Counted from the stretch's first letter, positions 23,577 through 33,209 are shown. The stretch: 37,722 nt of DNA from an uncultured Prochlorococcus sp. (GCA_902535185.1 CACAST010000012.1:1-37722); one strand, 5' to 3'. The notes: generated from the sequence alone by a model not told the origin. Translations and numbers: made by a program.

Positions 23577-24596
23577 TTATCGCATTGATTGCTTTGATTC
23601 TTTTTTAAGGTCTCTTTTCCCTGCCATAGAAATTTCGGCATCCAATAATGTTTTCCCGGTTGCCTGAAGATATACATCATCTAAGCTTGGCTGACTTTGG
23701 GTAAGAGAAAAAATTTCAAACTTTGAGAAGGCCAATTCCACTTTGAGCTTCGTAAGTAAATCTTTTTCTTTATCTGCTACAAAATTTATCGAGAAACCTT
23801 GAGCTTCATTTATGATAATCTGACTAATTCCATCTATTGAAGTTAAAATTTGGCATATATTTTTTGCTTCTTCCTGATTACTAAATTCTCTTACTTTCAA
23901 AGTTACTCTATCTCCTCCTAATTTATTTTTCAGTTCTGTTGGAGCCCCTTGTGCTATTACTCTTCCATCATCAATTATCACTAATTTATCTGCCAATTTA
24001 TCTATTTCATCAAGATAGTGACTGCTTAAAATAATAGTCATTCCATTATTTCTCAAATCTTTTAAAAGTTGCCATATGATATTTCTACTTTCAATATCTA
24101 AACCAACTGTAGGTTCATCCAATATTAAAACTTGGGGCAAATGTAATAGTCCAGCTGCAAGATCTATCCTTCTTTTCATACCCCCTGAATAAGTTCCGCA
24201 CTTACGATCAATCCAATCATTCATTTCTAATTGATCAATTAATTTCTTAATCCTTTCAAATTTTTTGTTTTTATTGATGTGATATAAATCTGATTGAAAA
24301 TCCAAAAGCTCTCTTCCAGTTAATATTTTATCAAGTGCAATGTCCTGGGCAACATAACCAATTAATTCTCTAATTTTCCTTGAATTTTTTATCAGATTAA
24401 TATTATTTATTAAAACTTCTCCACTATCAGGCTCTATTAAAGTAGCGAGTATTTTTATAAGTGTTGATTTGCCAGCACCATTTGGACCAAGTATTCCGAA
24501 TAATGTTCCAGCTTCAATTTCCATTGATAAATTTTTTAAAGCCTTGATTTCTGAATAAGATTTTGAGAGCCCTTTAACTTTTATATAATTCATCAA
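23577..24596 (-). CDS. ABC transporter ATP-binding protein, DrrA/CcmA type
   Basis: A 339-residue ATPase partner of the adjacent permease. Walker A is GPNGAGKST (37-45), the Q-loop lies at YVAQD (81-85), the signature is YSGGMKRR (136-143), Walker B is VLILDEPTVGLD with Asp160-Glu161, and the switch histidine is His193 in SSHYLDE. The last 110 residues form the extra C-terminal domain of the DrrA-like family. It follows ctaB by 35 bases. The first two codons are both ATG, so the start could be three bases later. Confidence 0.88.
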   Translation of the reverse strand: MMNYIKVKGLSKSYSEIKALKNLSMEIEAGTLFGILGPNGAGKSTLIKILATLIEPDSGEVLINNINLIKNSRKIRELIGYVAQDIALDKILTGRELLDFQSDLYHINKNKKFERIKKLIDQLEMNDWIDRKCGTYSGGMKRRIDLAAGLLHLPQVLILDEPTVGLDIESRNIIWQLLKDLRNNGMTIILSSHYLDEIDKLADKLVIIDDGRVIAQGAPTELKNKLGGDRVTLKVREFSNQEEAKNICQILTSIDGISQIIINEAQGFSINFVADKEKDLLTKLKVELAFSKFEIFSLTQSQPSLDDVYLQATGKTLLDAEISMAGKRDLKKESKQSMR

Positions 24597-24631
24597 ACTT
24601 ACTATCTCTTAAAAAACATTTTACATCTAAT

Positions 24632-25633
24632 TTAATTACTAAGGAGGGATACTATAGATAGAAAAATTTGCATAGATTGCTGCTCAAATTCTACGGATAA
24701 ATGGGTTCTGGAAATTAATAACAAAAGACAAATACCAAACATATATAGAATAGACCACCTAAAAAGAGACTTTGCTCTTGAAAGATCATCAGGAGATTTC
24801 TTTAATTCATTTATTAATTGCAAAAGTCTTCCATTAAATGGCAATAACATAATTCCATATAAGAGACCCCCTTCAGGTAAAGCGAAGACTCCCATAATAC
24901 TCATTAAAACTGTTGCCCATCCGTAACGAGAAATCGCTTTAGCAGTAAAAACAGATCCCTTAACAGAAGGGAGCATAGGAATACCAACAGATGCGTAATC
25001 TTCCTTTAATAAAATTGCAAGTGCCCAAAAATGAGCTGGAGTCCATAACATTACTAAACCAAACAACCACCAACCACTTAGACCTACATGCCCCGTGGCA
25101 GCAGATGCACCAACTAGAGGTGGTATCGCTCCAGCAACTCCTCCAAAAACAATATTTTTGGTTGTACGAGGTTTCAAAATAACTGTATATAAAATTACAT
25201 AGCTAAATAAGCCAAGAAGAGTTAATCCCGCAGCCAAGTAATTTACACCACTTACTAAAAGCATCGAAGCTGCCAAAGTACATGATACGGCAGCTAAAAA
25301 TACAGTCTCAGATGATAATTTTCCTGCTGGCAAGGCTCTTTTGCTAGTTCTTGTCATCCTCTTATCTAATTCCATTTCCCACAAGCAATTAAGAGCTCCT
25401 GCTGCTGCTGCTGCCAATGCGCCGCCTCCTAAAGTGCAGATAAGCTTCGGTGAAGACAAAGGCCATTCCTCTGTTAAAGCCATTCCTCCTAAAGTTGTTG
25501 CCAGTAAAAGTGGAATTAATCTAGGTTTTGCCACTTCAAGCCAAGGTGGCAAAGTTAATCTTTTTCTCGAAGGTACAACTTCATCCCTAATTGCAGATTT
25601 AAAGTTCAAGTTTTCTAAGTTACTACTGTTCAT
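24632..25633 (-). CDS. ctaB: protoheme IX farnesyltransferase
   Basis: CtaB makes heme O from heme B and farnesyl diphosphate, the first step toward heme A for the oxidase. The 333-residue UbiA-fold membrane protein has the diphosphate site [15 protein letters not shown] (Asn82, Asp90) and then SKRALPAG. The second conserved loop ([16 protein letters not shown]) follows [10 protein letters not shown], a block typical of heme O synthases. The first 30 residues are a polar extension. Its start overlaps the ctaA stop by 4 bases (ATGA), a sign of translational coupling. Confidence 0.95.
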   Translation of the reverse strand: MNSSNLENLNFKSAIRDEVVPSRKRLTLPPWLEVAKPRLIPLLLATTLGGMALTEEWPLSSPKLICTLGGGALAAAAAGALNCLWEMELDKRMTRTSKRALPAGKLSSETVFLAAVSCTLAASMLLVSGVNYLAAGLTLLGLFSYVILYTVILKPRTTKNIVFGGVAGAIPPLVGASAATGHVGLSGWWLFGLVMLWTPAHFWALAILLKEDYASVGIPMLPSVKGSVFTAKAISRYGWATVLMSIMGVFALPEGGLLYGIMLLPFNGRLLQLINELKKSPDDLSRAKSLFRWSILYMFGICLLLLISRTHLSVEFEQQSMQIFLSIVSLLSN

Positions 25634-26604
25634 GAATTGACACCAACCATTTGAGAATTAAGGGAGTGGTTTAGACCTTTTTTGGTAAAAGGATTTCTAA
25701 AAATTAATGTAGTTAATATCGCAATAAATAAAGAGGCGTTTAATTGATGACCGATAATAAAAATAGGTTGATTTAAATTTGTTTTAAGACTTAAAACACC
25801 CAAAGCAATTTGGGAAAACAAGAGAAAAATAAGTGCTGAGAGATATTTCCAATTTTCATTAAGCAAATCTCTCTTATTAATTGCAGTTGTAATTATTAAT
25901 AGAATAGAAAAAGCAATTGGAAAAGCAAATAATTTATGAGTATTTAGAATTAGACATTGTTTATTAATAGATAAGCAAATATGTGCGGACCAAGTTGATG
26001 AAAGCCTTACTCCAATAAAAGATTGAATCAGGGTAAGTAAAAGAGGAACAAACAATAATAATCTCCACCAAATTAATGGCTCTTTCATATAGTCATTTTC
26101 TAAATTTTGATTTATTGAAATTGTTGTGATGAGAAGTAGAAAAGCTATTAAAAGATGGCCAGTAACAGTATATGAATCAAGGAGGTTTATGACTGTTAAA
26201 GCTCCAAAAGATCCTTGAACAATAACGAGAAAAAGTAATAATGAGTAGGTTTTAGGTAACCAGTTAGGAATTTCATTTTTCCAAATAATTGAAAGAGCAA
26301 ATTTAAAAAGAATTAATATTCCAACCAGAAAAGCATCAAGACGATGAAACCACTCTAGAAATACTCTTAGGTTCATATGATTAAAAGGCAAAAAAGATCC
26401 ATAACACAATGGCCAATCTGGGCAGGCAAGTCCCGCCTCCATAACTCTCGTAGCACCTCCAATTACAATTAGTGCAATAAGTGCAAGTACACTATGGCTT
26501 CCCAACCTTTTAAAAATTGTCAGATATTTTGATTTATATAATTGGTTATTAATCAAATGGATAAAACCTATTATTTTGCATAATAAATTAGATTCAAAAA
26601 CCAA
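25630..26604 (-). CDS. ctaA: heme A synthase
   Basis: CtaA oxidises the C8 methyl group of heme O to the formyl group of heme A. The 324-residue protein has eight hydrophobic segments in two four-helix bundles. The four conserved heme-ligand histidines are visible: His87 (EWFHR), His150 (TGHLL), His223 (THKLF) and His286 (GHQLN). The loop cysteine pair CPDWPLC (61-67) matches the redox-active cysteines of related enzymes. It is divergent from ctaCDE across 215 bases, which should contain the control region of both. The first 25 residues may not all be translated. Confidence 0.92.
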   Translation of the reverse strand: MVFESNLLCKIIGFIHLINNQLYKSKYLTIFKRLGSHSVLALIALIVIGGATRVMEAGLACPDWPLCYGSFLPFNHMNLRVFLEWFHRLDAFLVGILILFKFALSIIWKNEIPNWLPKTYSLLLFLVIVQGSFGALTVINLLDSYTVTGHLLIAFLLLITTISINQNLENDYMKEPLIWWRLLLFVPLLLTLIQSFIGVRLSSTWSAHICLSINKQCLILNTHKLFAFPIAFSILLIITTAINKRDLLNENWKYLSALIFLLFSQIALGVLSLKTNLNQPIFIIGHQLNASLFIAILTTLIFRNPFTKKGLNHSLNSQMVGVNS

Positions 26605-26809
26605 ACATTAATTAAAAATTAATATGTTTAATTTAAAAAATAATTTACTAATTTAATCTTTTTTCCCTGACAATTAACTCTAAAAAGTTATTAATAATAC
26701 GCCTTTTATTTCATAAATCTTAAGAAGTTGTGAATTTAAATGTTTTTCTTTTAACAAAGGATGCAGGATTAAAAAAATTGAATATCTTGAGAATATAAAT
26801 CCAATTTTT

Positions 26810-26814
26810 AAGGA
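26810..26814 (+). promoter_or_regulatory. Shine-Dalgarno that fixes the ctaC TTG start
   Basis: AAGGA ends 5 bases before a TTG at 26820. In this window clear Shine-Dalgarno sequences are scarce, so this one supports the non-ATG start of ctaC. Confidence 0.55.
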
Positions 26815-26819
26815 AACAA

Positions 26820-27623
26820 TTGTTAAATAAAAACATTTATTTAATACTAATTATTTCTCTCGTTTTTGCTATATCTTTTTGGATTGGTTTTAATGTAAAT
26901 TTGCTCCCAGCGGAAGCAAGTATTAATGCACCAATTTACGATGAACTTTTTAAAATTCTTTTCATTATTGGATTAATTATTTTTATAGGAATGACAATAG
27001 CTGTTATTTATAGCTTATTTAAATTTAGGAAAAGAAATAATCAGATAGGCGATGGTATAGCTTTAGAGGGAAATTTAAGCTTAGAAATTGTATGGACAAT
27101 TATCCCTTCAATAATTGTTTTATTAATAGGTCTCTATAGCTACAACATCTACGATCGAATGGGAGGGATGAAAGAACTAAATCATAACCATGAAATGATG
27201 AGTTCTAACACTGAAAAAATATGGGCTGGAATAAGTCAAACTTCTGATAATGAAATAGCAATAAATAATTTATCAATTGAAGTTTCAGCTATGCAATTTG
27301 CATTTCTATTCAATTATCCCAAGGGCAATTTCATTTCAGGAGAACTACACGTTCCTGTTGATCAAAAAGTATCAATGAAAATGGAATCCAAAGATGTTAT
27401 TCATGCTTTTTGGGTACCAGAGTTCAGAATTAAGCAGGATATTATTCCTGGACAACCGACTATACTAAATTTCACTCCTACAAAAGTAGGAAAATATCCG
27501 ATAATTTGTGCAGAATTATGCGGCCCATATCATGGAGGAATGAGAGCCTCGATAATTGTTGAAGAAGAAACTGATTACAACGAATGGTTTAACAAAAATA
27601 AAAAACCAGAGGTAAATTTATGA
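26820..27623 (+). CDS. ctaC: cytochrome c oxidase subunit II
   Basis: Subunit II accepts electrons from cytochrome c or plastocyanin through its CuA center. The 267-residue protein starts with TTG at 26820, behind a good ribosome-binding site. The first hydrophobic segment (about 8-30) may be a signal anchor; two further segments follow at about 45-68 and 91-110. The CuA ligands are all present: His195 in VIHAFWVP, then Cys230, Glu232, Cys234, His238 and Met241 in CAELCGPYHGGM. There is no fused cytochrome c domain, so this is aa3-type rather than caa3. Its stop overlaps the ctaD start by 4 bases. Confidence 0.95.
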   Translation: MLNKNIYLILIISLVFAISFWIGFNVNLLPAEASINAPIYDELFKILFIIGLIIFIGMTIAVIYSLFKFRKRNNQIGDGIALEGNLSLEIVWTIIPSIIVLLIGLYSYNIYDRMGGMKELNHNHEMMSSNTEKIWAGISQTSDNEIAINNLSIEVSAMQFAFLFNYPKGNFISGELHVPVDQKVSMKMESKDVIHAFWVPEFRIKQDIIPGQPTILNFTPTKVGKYPIICAELCGPYHGGMRASIIVEEETDYNEWFNKNKKPEVNL

Positions 27624-29245
27624 CAATATCAATTGATCCACAAAAAACTAATAATGAAAGCCTTCAACCTAAAGGCTGGCTTAGATACTTTAGTTTTAGC
27701 CTTGATCATAAAGTAATTGGAATTCAATACTTGGTTTGCGGTTTTCTCTTCTATTTAATAGGGGGAACCTTAGCGAGCGCTATAAGAATTGAACTGGCCA
27801 GTCCAATGTCTGATTTTATGCCAAGAGATGTTTATAACCAAGTTTTAACTTTACACGGAACAATAATGATATTCCTTTGGATAGTGCCTGTCGTTAACGG
27901 TGCTTTTGGAAATTATTTAATTCCATTTTATGTAGGTGCAAGAGATATGGCATTCCCAAGATTAAATGCCGTAGCTTTTTGGTTAATTCCTCCTTCAGGT
28001 TTGATGCTGGTAGCAAGTTATTTTGTTGATGGTGCTGCTCAGGCTGGATGGACTGCTTATCCACCTTTAAGCATAACTACTCCTCAATCTGGACAAATTA
28101 TTTGGATTCTGAGCGTTCTATTACTTGGAGGCAGTTCTATATTTGGTGGAATAAACTTTATAGCCACCATTATTAAATTAAGAAGGCCAGGATTAAAACT
28201 AATGCAATTGCCAATGTATTGTTGGGCAATGCTTGGAACAAGTCTATTAGTTGTTTTGTCAACTCCTGTTTTAGCAGGTACTTTAATTCTTCTTAGCTTC
28301 GATATCATTGCTAATACGGGGTTTTTCAATCCCGTTTTAGGAGGCAATGTCGTAGTTTATCAGCATTTATTTTGGTTTTATTCTCATCCAGCTGTATACA
28401 TTATGGTCCTTCCAGCCTTTGGTTTAGTTAGTGAAATACTTCCCGTACATGCTAGAAAACCACTTTTCGGATATACAACAATGGTTTTTTCAATAATGGG
28501 GATAGTAGTTTTAGGTTTAGTTGTTTGGGCGCATCACATGTTTACAAGTGGAACGCCCCCTTGGATGAGATTGTTCTTTACAATTGCCACAGCATTTATT
28601 GCTGTTCCAACAGGTATAAAATTTTTTAATTGGGTTGCAACATTATGGGGAGGTAAAATTTCCATAAATAGTGCAATGTTATTCTCTTGTGGATTTATTA
28701 TAAATTTCGTTTTTGGAGGTATTACTGGAGTTGCTTTGGCACAGGTACCTTTCGATATTCACGTACATGATACCTATTTCGTTGTCGCCCATTTTCATTA
28801 CATAGTTTATGGAGGGACTGTTTTTATTATTTTCTCTTCAATTTATCATTGGTTCCCCAAAGTAACTGGAAAAATGCTCAATGAAAAATTAGGAATTTTA
28901 CATTTTATCATTACCTTTATTGGATTTAACTTGTGCTTTGCCCCTCAACATTGGCTTGGTTTAAATGGAATGCCAAGAAGAGTAGCAGAATATGATCCTC
29001 AATTCCAGTTCGTTAATCAAATTAGTAGCCTTGGGGCTCTTTTGATGGCTATAAGTACAATTCCTTTTTTAATTAATGTATTCCTTAGTGTGAGAAATGG
29101 AAAAGATGCTGGAGATAACCCTTGGAATGCTCTTACACCTGAGTGGTTAACATCTTCTCCACCTCCAGTTGAAAATTGGGAAGGAGAAGCTCCATTAGTT
29201 GTAGAACCCTATGGTTATGGTAAAGAAATTTCTGAACGAAAATAA
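27620..29245 (+). CDS. ctaD: cytochrome c oxidase subunit I
   Basis: The catalytic subunit reduces O2 to water and pumps protons. The 541-residue protein has twelve hydrophobic segments. Visible ligands are His79 and His393 (low-spin heme), His391 (high-spin heme), and His256, His305 and His306 (CuB), with Tyr260 as the cross-linked tyrosine. The motif around the CuB histidine is YSHPAVY, not the HPEVY of mitochondrial-type enzymes. The D-channel glutamate is therefore replaced by the Tyr254-Ser255 pair typical of A2-type oxidases. Lys334 fits the K-channel lysine. The gene is the middle member of ctaCDE. Confidence 0.96.
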   Translation: MTISIDPQKTNNESLQPKGWLRYFSFSLDHKVIGIQYLVCGFLFYLIGGTLASAIRIELASPMSDFMPRDVYNQVLTLHGTIMIFLWIVPVVNGAFGNYLIPFYVGARDMAFPRLNAVAFWLIPPSGLMLVASYFVDGAAQAGWTAYPPLSITTPQSGQIIWILSVLLLGGSSIFGGINFIATIIKLRRPGLKLMQLPMYCWAMLGTSLLVVLSTPVLAGTLILLSFDIIANTGFFNPVLGGNVVVYQHLFWFYSHPAVYIMVLPAFGLVSEILPVHARKPLFGYTTMVFSIMGIVVLGLVVWAHHMFTSGTPPWMRLFFTIATAFIAVPTGIKFFNWVATLWGGKISINSAMLFSCGFIINFVFGGITGVALAQVPFDIHVHDTYFVVAHFHYIVYGGTVFIIFSSIYHWFPKVTGKMLNEKLGILHFIITFIGFNLCFAPQHWLGLNGMPRRVAEYDPQFQFVNQISSLGALLMAISTIPFLINVFLSVRNGKDAGDNPWNALTPEWLTSSPPPVENWEGEAPLVVEPYGYGKEISERK

Positions 29246-29251
29246 AAACAT

Positions 29252-29854
29252 ATGACAACTCTTGATAGCTCAAAAGAAATTCAAAAAAATAATTCTGAAG
29301 TCAACGAAAAACATGAAGACTTCAGAATGTTTGGTCTTATAACTTTCCTAATTGCGGACGGAATGACTTTTGCTGGATTCTTTGCTGCTTATTTAACATA
29401 CAAAGCAGTAAATCCATTACCTGATGGTGCTATTTATGAATTAGAACTCCCAATACCTACACTTAATACAATTTTATTACTTGTTAGTAGTGCAACTTTC
29501 CATAAAGCAGGCAAAGCACTTTTAAAAGATAAAAACTCTGAATCCCAAAAATGGTTATTTTTTACTGCTTTTCTTGGAATTATATTTTTAATATGTCAAT
29601 TATTTGAATATTTTCATTTACCTTTTGGATTAACCGATAATTTATTTGCAAGCACTTTTTATGCTCTTACTGGTTTTCATGGATTACATGTCACTTTAGG
29701 CACTTTAATGATTTTAATTATTGCTTGGCAATCGAGAATCAAGAGCGGAAGATTAACTAGTCAAAATATGTTCCCTTTGGAAGCTGTTGAATTGTACTGG
29801 CATTTTGTAGATGGAATATGGGTTATTTTATTTATTATTTTGTATCTTTTATAA
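29252..29854 (+). CDS. ctaE: cytochrome c oxidase subunit III
   Basis: Subunit III stabilises the catalytic core. The 200-residue protein has five hydrophobic segments, the shorter bacterial form. FGLITFLIADGMTFAGFFAAYLTY is the typical first helix, followed by ALTGFHGLHVTLG and ELYWHFVDGIWVILFIILY at the C-terminus, all conserved in the family. It starts 6 bases after ctaD and ends the operon; the next gene is 97 bases on. Confidence 0.95.
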   Translation: MTTLDSSKEIQKNNSEVNEKHEDFRMFGLITFLIADGMTFAGFFAAYLTYKAVNPLPDGAIYELELPIPTLNTILLLVSSATFHKAGKALLKDKNSESQKWLFFTAFLGIIFLICQLFEYFHLPFGLTDNLFASTFYALTGFHGLHVTLGTLMILIIAWQSRIKSGRLTSQNMFPLEAVELYWHFVDGIWVILFIILYLL

Positions 29855-29951
29855 AAAAATATATTTTGAAAATTAAATATATTTTTTATTAATTTATATT
29901 GCCACAATTCTCCTTTTTAGTAAGAATATATAATTAGAAATTTGTCAGATA

Positions 29952-30305
29952 ATGCTAGAAGGAAAAGAACTTCTTGAAAAAGCAAAATTATTAAGTAAAA
30001 AATCTGAAGATGAGATAGCCAGAGGTTGTGGGTACGTAGGTCCTAGTGGAAGAATCTTAAGAAAAAGTTTTTATAGGGCGCTTATTGAAGCTAAGGGTTA
30101 TAAAATAGGAAATGGTCGTCAGGGTAAAAATGGTAATAGAGCTTCAAGAGGCAGACAGACAGAATTCAAAACTAAAGTTCATGGCAATGGGAATCTATTA
30201 ATTGGTCATGCCTACACCAAAAAATTAGGTCTAGAACCTGGACAGGAATTTAAAATCGATCTTAAAAAAGAATCAAAAACAATTTATCTGATTCCATTAA
30301 ATTAA
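29952..30305 (+). CDS. cyanobacterial AbrB-type transcriptional regulator (cyAbrB)
   Basis: A 117-residue DNA-binding protein of the cyAbrB family. In other cyanobacteria these regulators control carbon and nitrogen metabolism and are often essential. The N-terminal half (LEGKELLEKAKLLSKKSEDEIARGCGYVGPSGRI) and the following FYRALIEAKG match the cyanobacterial family. The AbrB fold sits at the C-terminus (about 75-117; KVHGNGNLLIGHAYTKKLG, LEPGQEFKIDL), reversed relative to Bacillus AbrB. A lysine/arginine-rich link (about 52-72) may add DNA contact. It ends 10 bases from convergent ribE. Its targets are unknown here. Confidence 0.85.
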   Translation: MLEGKELLEKAKLLSKKSEDEIARGCGYVGPSGRILRKSFYRALIEAKGYKIGNGRQGKNGNRASRGRQTEFKTKVHGNGNLLIGHAYTKKLGLEPGQEFKIDLKKESKTIYLIPLN

Positions 30306-30315
30306 AAAATATATT

Positions 30316-30969
30316 TTACCAACCGTTTTCTTTAAGCCACTCGGAAGAAATATTATTTGAAGATAAATCTTGATTACTATTTTTATCAAATAAAAGTAAT
30401 TTCTCTACATATTTAATTAGTGCATCTGCCTCAAGGTTTACGCTGTCACCGATATTTAATTTATTCAGATTTGTTTTATGCCAAGTATGAGGAATTATCG
30501 CAATAGTAAATATTGCTCCTTCCTGCTCATATTTTGCAATTGTAAGACTTATACCATTTACACAAATACTACCTTTATTAACTACATATTTTGAAAAATT
30601 ATTATTTTTCCACTTTATTGATAAAAGCCAAGATTTCTCTAATTTTTCTATATTCTCAACTATTCCAAGGCCATCAACATGTCCGCTTACTATATGCCCT
30701 CCTAGACGGTCAGACACCCTAAGAGCGGGCTCCAAATTAACAATCTGATTCAGGTTCGACTTTACTCCTAAAGTTGTTTTTTTTAATGTCTCCTCACTAA
30801 CATCAACAGTAAATTTATTTTGAAAAATCTCTTTAACTGTCAAACAAATTCCATCAACAGCTATGCTGTCACCAATTGTCATATCAAATAAATTATCTAG
30901 AATTTCAATTTCTAAAATATTTTTTTCTTGTCTTAGTTTTCCAACTGATTGAATTATTCCTGTAAACAT
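30316..30969 (-). CDS. ribE: riboflavin synthase, alpha subunit
   Basis: Riboflavin synthase dismutates two lumazine molecules to riboflavin and a pyrimidine. The 217-residue protein shows the two tandem lumazine-binding barrels. The first starts at MFTGIIQSVG and contains GDSIAVDGICLTV. The second starts at GGHIVSGHVDG (about 91-101) and contains KGSICVNGISLTI. The start ATG coincides with the invariant MFTGII. It stands alone on the minus strand between cyAbrB and the divergent reductase gene (110-base spacer). Confidence 0.95.
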   Translation of the reverse strand: MFTGIIQSVGKLRQEKNILEIEILDNLFDMTIGDSIAVDGICLTVKEIFQNKFTVDVSEETLKKTTLGVKSNLNQIVNLEPALRVSDRLGGHIVSGHVDGLGIVENIEKLEKSWLLSIKWKNNNFSKYVVNKGSICVNGISLTIAKYEQEGAIFTIAIIPHTWHKTNLNKLNIGDSVNLEADALIKYVEKLLLFDKNSNQDLSSNNISSEWLKENGW

Positions 30970-31079
30970 AGTTTAAAAAAATATTTTTGCAAAATTTTGT
31001 ATTTACTTTAATTTACTTTAAATCATTTTCAACTATAAATAAATTAAAGAGTAAATAAAAAGAAATTGATCATATTTAG

Positions 31080-32222
31080 ATGATTATTAATTCACAAAAA
31101 AGATCATTTGGTAGAGGAGCGGAAGTGAGCTTATTCACTTTGGGGACAATGCGAGCAACTGAAAGTCTCGAAAAAATGTATAGCATAATAAAAAATGCAT
31201 ATTATGTAGGAATTAACCACATAGAAACAGCACCTTCTTATGGTGATGCTGAATCACTTATTGGAAATTCAATAAAAAAATTAGCAATAGAAGAGAATAT
31301 AAAAGAAAAAAATTGGGTGATTACTTCCAAAGTTTTACCAAAGGGTGATTTTGACTTTTTAAAAAATAATTTTAAAAAGTCTCTTAAAAATTTAAATCGC
31401 GAGAAAATTAATAATCTTGCAATTCACGGACTCAACTTAAAACAACATCTAGATTGGGTTCTTTCTGGAGAGGGTAAGAAATTCATTTCTTGGATACTTG
31501 AGAAGGAACTAGTTGATCAAGTCGGTTTTAGTTCTCACGGAAGTTATTCACTAATTAAAGATGCAATTAACTGTGAAGTTTTTACTTTTTGTAGTCTTCA
31601 TTTACATTATTTAGATCAATCTAAGATTGCTTTGGCAGAGGAAGCTATTAAAAAAGGTATGGGAGTTTTAGCTATATCGCCTGCAGATAAAGGCGGTAGA
31701 TTGTATTCTCCAAGTGATATTTTGATAGAGGCCTCTAAGCCTTTTCATCCATTAGAATTAGCGTATCGATTCCTTCTCGCAAAAGGCATTACAACTTTAT
31801 CCTTGGGGGCGGCAAACAAAAAAGATTTTGAATTTGCGCATAAACTTAGAAACTCATTCGAGAAGCTTACAAAACTTGAAAAAAGCGCCCTTAATAAAAT
31901 TGAGGAAGTTTCTAATGAAAGATTAAACTCAACCAAATGTGAACAATGTAGATCTTGTCTTCCATGTCCAAATGAAGTGCCTATTCCAGAAATACTTCGT
32001 TTAAGAAATATATCTGTTGGTTGTGGCCAATTAGAATTTGCAAAAGAAAGATACAATTTAATAGGAAAAGCTGGCCACTGGTGGGAAGAAAAAAATTCCT
32101 CATTTTGTCAAGAATGTAATAAATGTGTTCCTAAATGTCCTAGTAAATTAGATATACCAAATTTATTAAAGGAAACTCATAACTTATTAATTGAAAATCC
32201 TACAAAAAGATTATGGGGATAA
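31080..32222 (+). CDS. aldo/keto reductase with C-terminal 4Fe-4S ferredoxin-type region
   Basis: A 380-residue oxidoreductase. Residues 1-275 form an aldo/keto reductase barrel with Tyr54 in ETAPSYG, Lys84 in SKVLPK and His116 in AIHGL. The position usually held by the catalytic Asp reads Glu49. The tail has two cysteine clusters, CEQCRSCLPCP (287-297) and CQECNKCVPKCP (343-354), which look like two 4Fe-4S ligand sets. This fused plan is a known AKR subgroup, but its substrate is not known. The clusters suggest electron exchange with ferredoxin rather than simple NADPH use. Its end overlaps the convergent solute-binding protein gene by 12 bases. Confidence 0.82.
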   Translation: MIINSQKRSFGRGAEVSLFTLGTMRATESLEKMYSIIKNAYYVGINHIETAPSYGDAESLIGNSIKKLAIEENIKEKNWVITSKVLPKGDFDFLKNNFKKSLKNLNREKINNLAIHGLNLKQHLDWVLSGEGKKFISWILEKELVDQVGFSSHGSYSLIKDAINCEVFTFCSLHLHYLDQSKIALAEEAIKKGMGVLAISPADKGGRLYSPSDILIEASKPFHPLELAYRFLLAKGITTLSLGAANKKDFEFAHKLRNSFEKLTKLEKSALNKIEEVSNERLNSTKCEQCRSCLPCPNEVPIPEILRLRNISVGCGQLEFAKERYNLIGKAGHWWEEKNSSFCQECNKCVPKCPSKLDIPNLLKETHNLLIENPTKRLWG

Positions 32223-33209
32223 GGACTCATTCCAGATATTTTTAAGATTAATTTTTTGTTCATTTGTTAAGACAGGGAAAGACCAACTATTTTCCCAACA
32301 TTTCTCAGAAGGTCCTGAGATGGGGAGCATTTCAGTTTTATATTTACTTTGCAAATAATCACTATTAAATGGAAGATACCAACCCTGGCTTACTAATTTA
32401 TCTACTATTGATTTATTTTCTAAAGATTTAATCCATTTCATTAATATTGCATTATTTTGATTTGATCGACTAAGTAGAAAATGCCACATCAAAGGTACGC
32501 CTTGGCTAGGGAAAACTAAAGAAAGCCTTGGATCTATTTTTAAATATTTTGAACAAAGACTATAAGGAACTATTGCGACAATAGCATCAGAATTAATCAA
32601 CCAGTTGAGCATATTTTTATCATCAAATAACATAGCTTGGCTTTTGAGTTTTTTTAAAGAATTAGATGAATTAATTTTTTGAGCAATTGACAATATTATC
32701 CTGGGACTTTGAGGAAAAATAATTTTCCCAGTTAATTTTTTAGAAAGAAGAAAATCCCAAGATGTTCTTGCTGAAGTTATTAATTCTTTATTATTTTTAA
32801 TGATGATTGTATAGGGTACTACGCCAATAGGAAATAATTTACTCCTCAGATTTTGATCAAAGCTTCCCAAAAAATCTATCGATCTCTTATCCAAATTTTC
32901 GTAAAGTGCATATTCATTTATTTTTTCAAATTCTGAAAAATCTATACTAGAAATCCATCCATCATTTATTAAAGTAAAGTCAGAATTAAAAATTGTGTTT
33001 CTATTTTTTTGTAGCTGAATATTTTCAAAATTGATTTTTTCCTGCTTCCAATCTTTTGGAATCGTATCTTTAAAAGATTCTGGATAAAAAGAATTTTGTA
33101 ATGCAATTTTTACTTTATTAGGTAAATTACTGCAAGAGTTTAAGAAAAATAAAAGCGAAAGCTTACCATAATTTAAAAATTCTCTTCTGGTTGCAAATTT
33201 TGAAAACAT
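32211..33209 (-). CDS. solute-binding lipoprotein-like protein (spermidine/putrescine-type)
   Basis: A 332-residue protein resembling periplasmic binding proteins of the PotD/iron(III) class, with the family pattern of small hydrophobic strands and a GWYLPFN-type C-terminal lobe. The N-terminus has a twin-arginine-like TRREFL followed by a hydrophobic stretch and a cysteine (Cys26 in LNSC). It may therefore be Tat-exported and lipid-modified, although Asn in the lipobox is unusual. No permease or ATPase gene is adjacent, so it may work with a remote transporter. The start codon follows the stop of the CobT-like gene with no gap. The ligand is unknown. Confidence 0.6.
   Translation of the reverse strand: MFSKFATRREFLNYGKLSLLFFLNSCSNLPNKVKIALQNSFYPESFKDTIPKDWKQEKINFENIQLQKNRNTIFNSDFTLINDGWISSIDFSEFEKINEYALYENLDKRSIDFLGSFDQNLRSKLFPIGVVPYTIIIKNNKELITSARTSWDFLLSKKLTGKIIFPQSPRIILSIAQKINSSNSLKKLKSQAMLFDDKNMLNWLINSDAIVAIVPYSLCSKYLKIDPRLSLVFPSQGVPLMWHFLLSRSNQNNAILMKWIKSLENKSIVDKLVSQGWYLPFNSDYLQSKYKTEMLPISGPSEKCWENSWSFPVLTNEQKINLKNIWNESLSP

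Noticed and set aside
26605-26819. Small gene in the ctaA/ctaC spacer
   Set aside because: Stop codons are frequent in all frames, and no start with a plausible protein is seen; the spacer is probably regulatory only.
30306-30315. Terminator between cyAbrB and ribE
   Set aside because: The AAAATATATTTT palindrome has no loop and no GC pairs, so it is not convincing.
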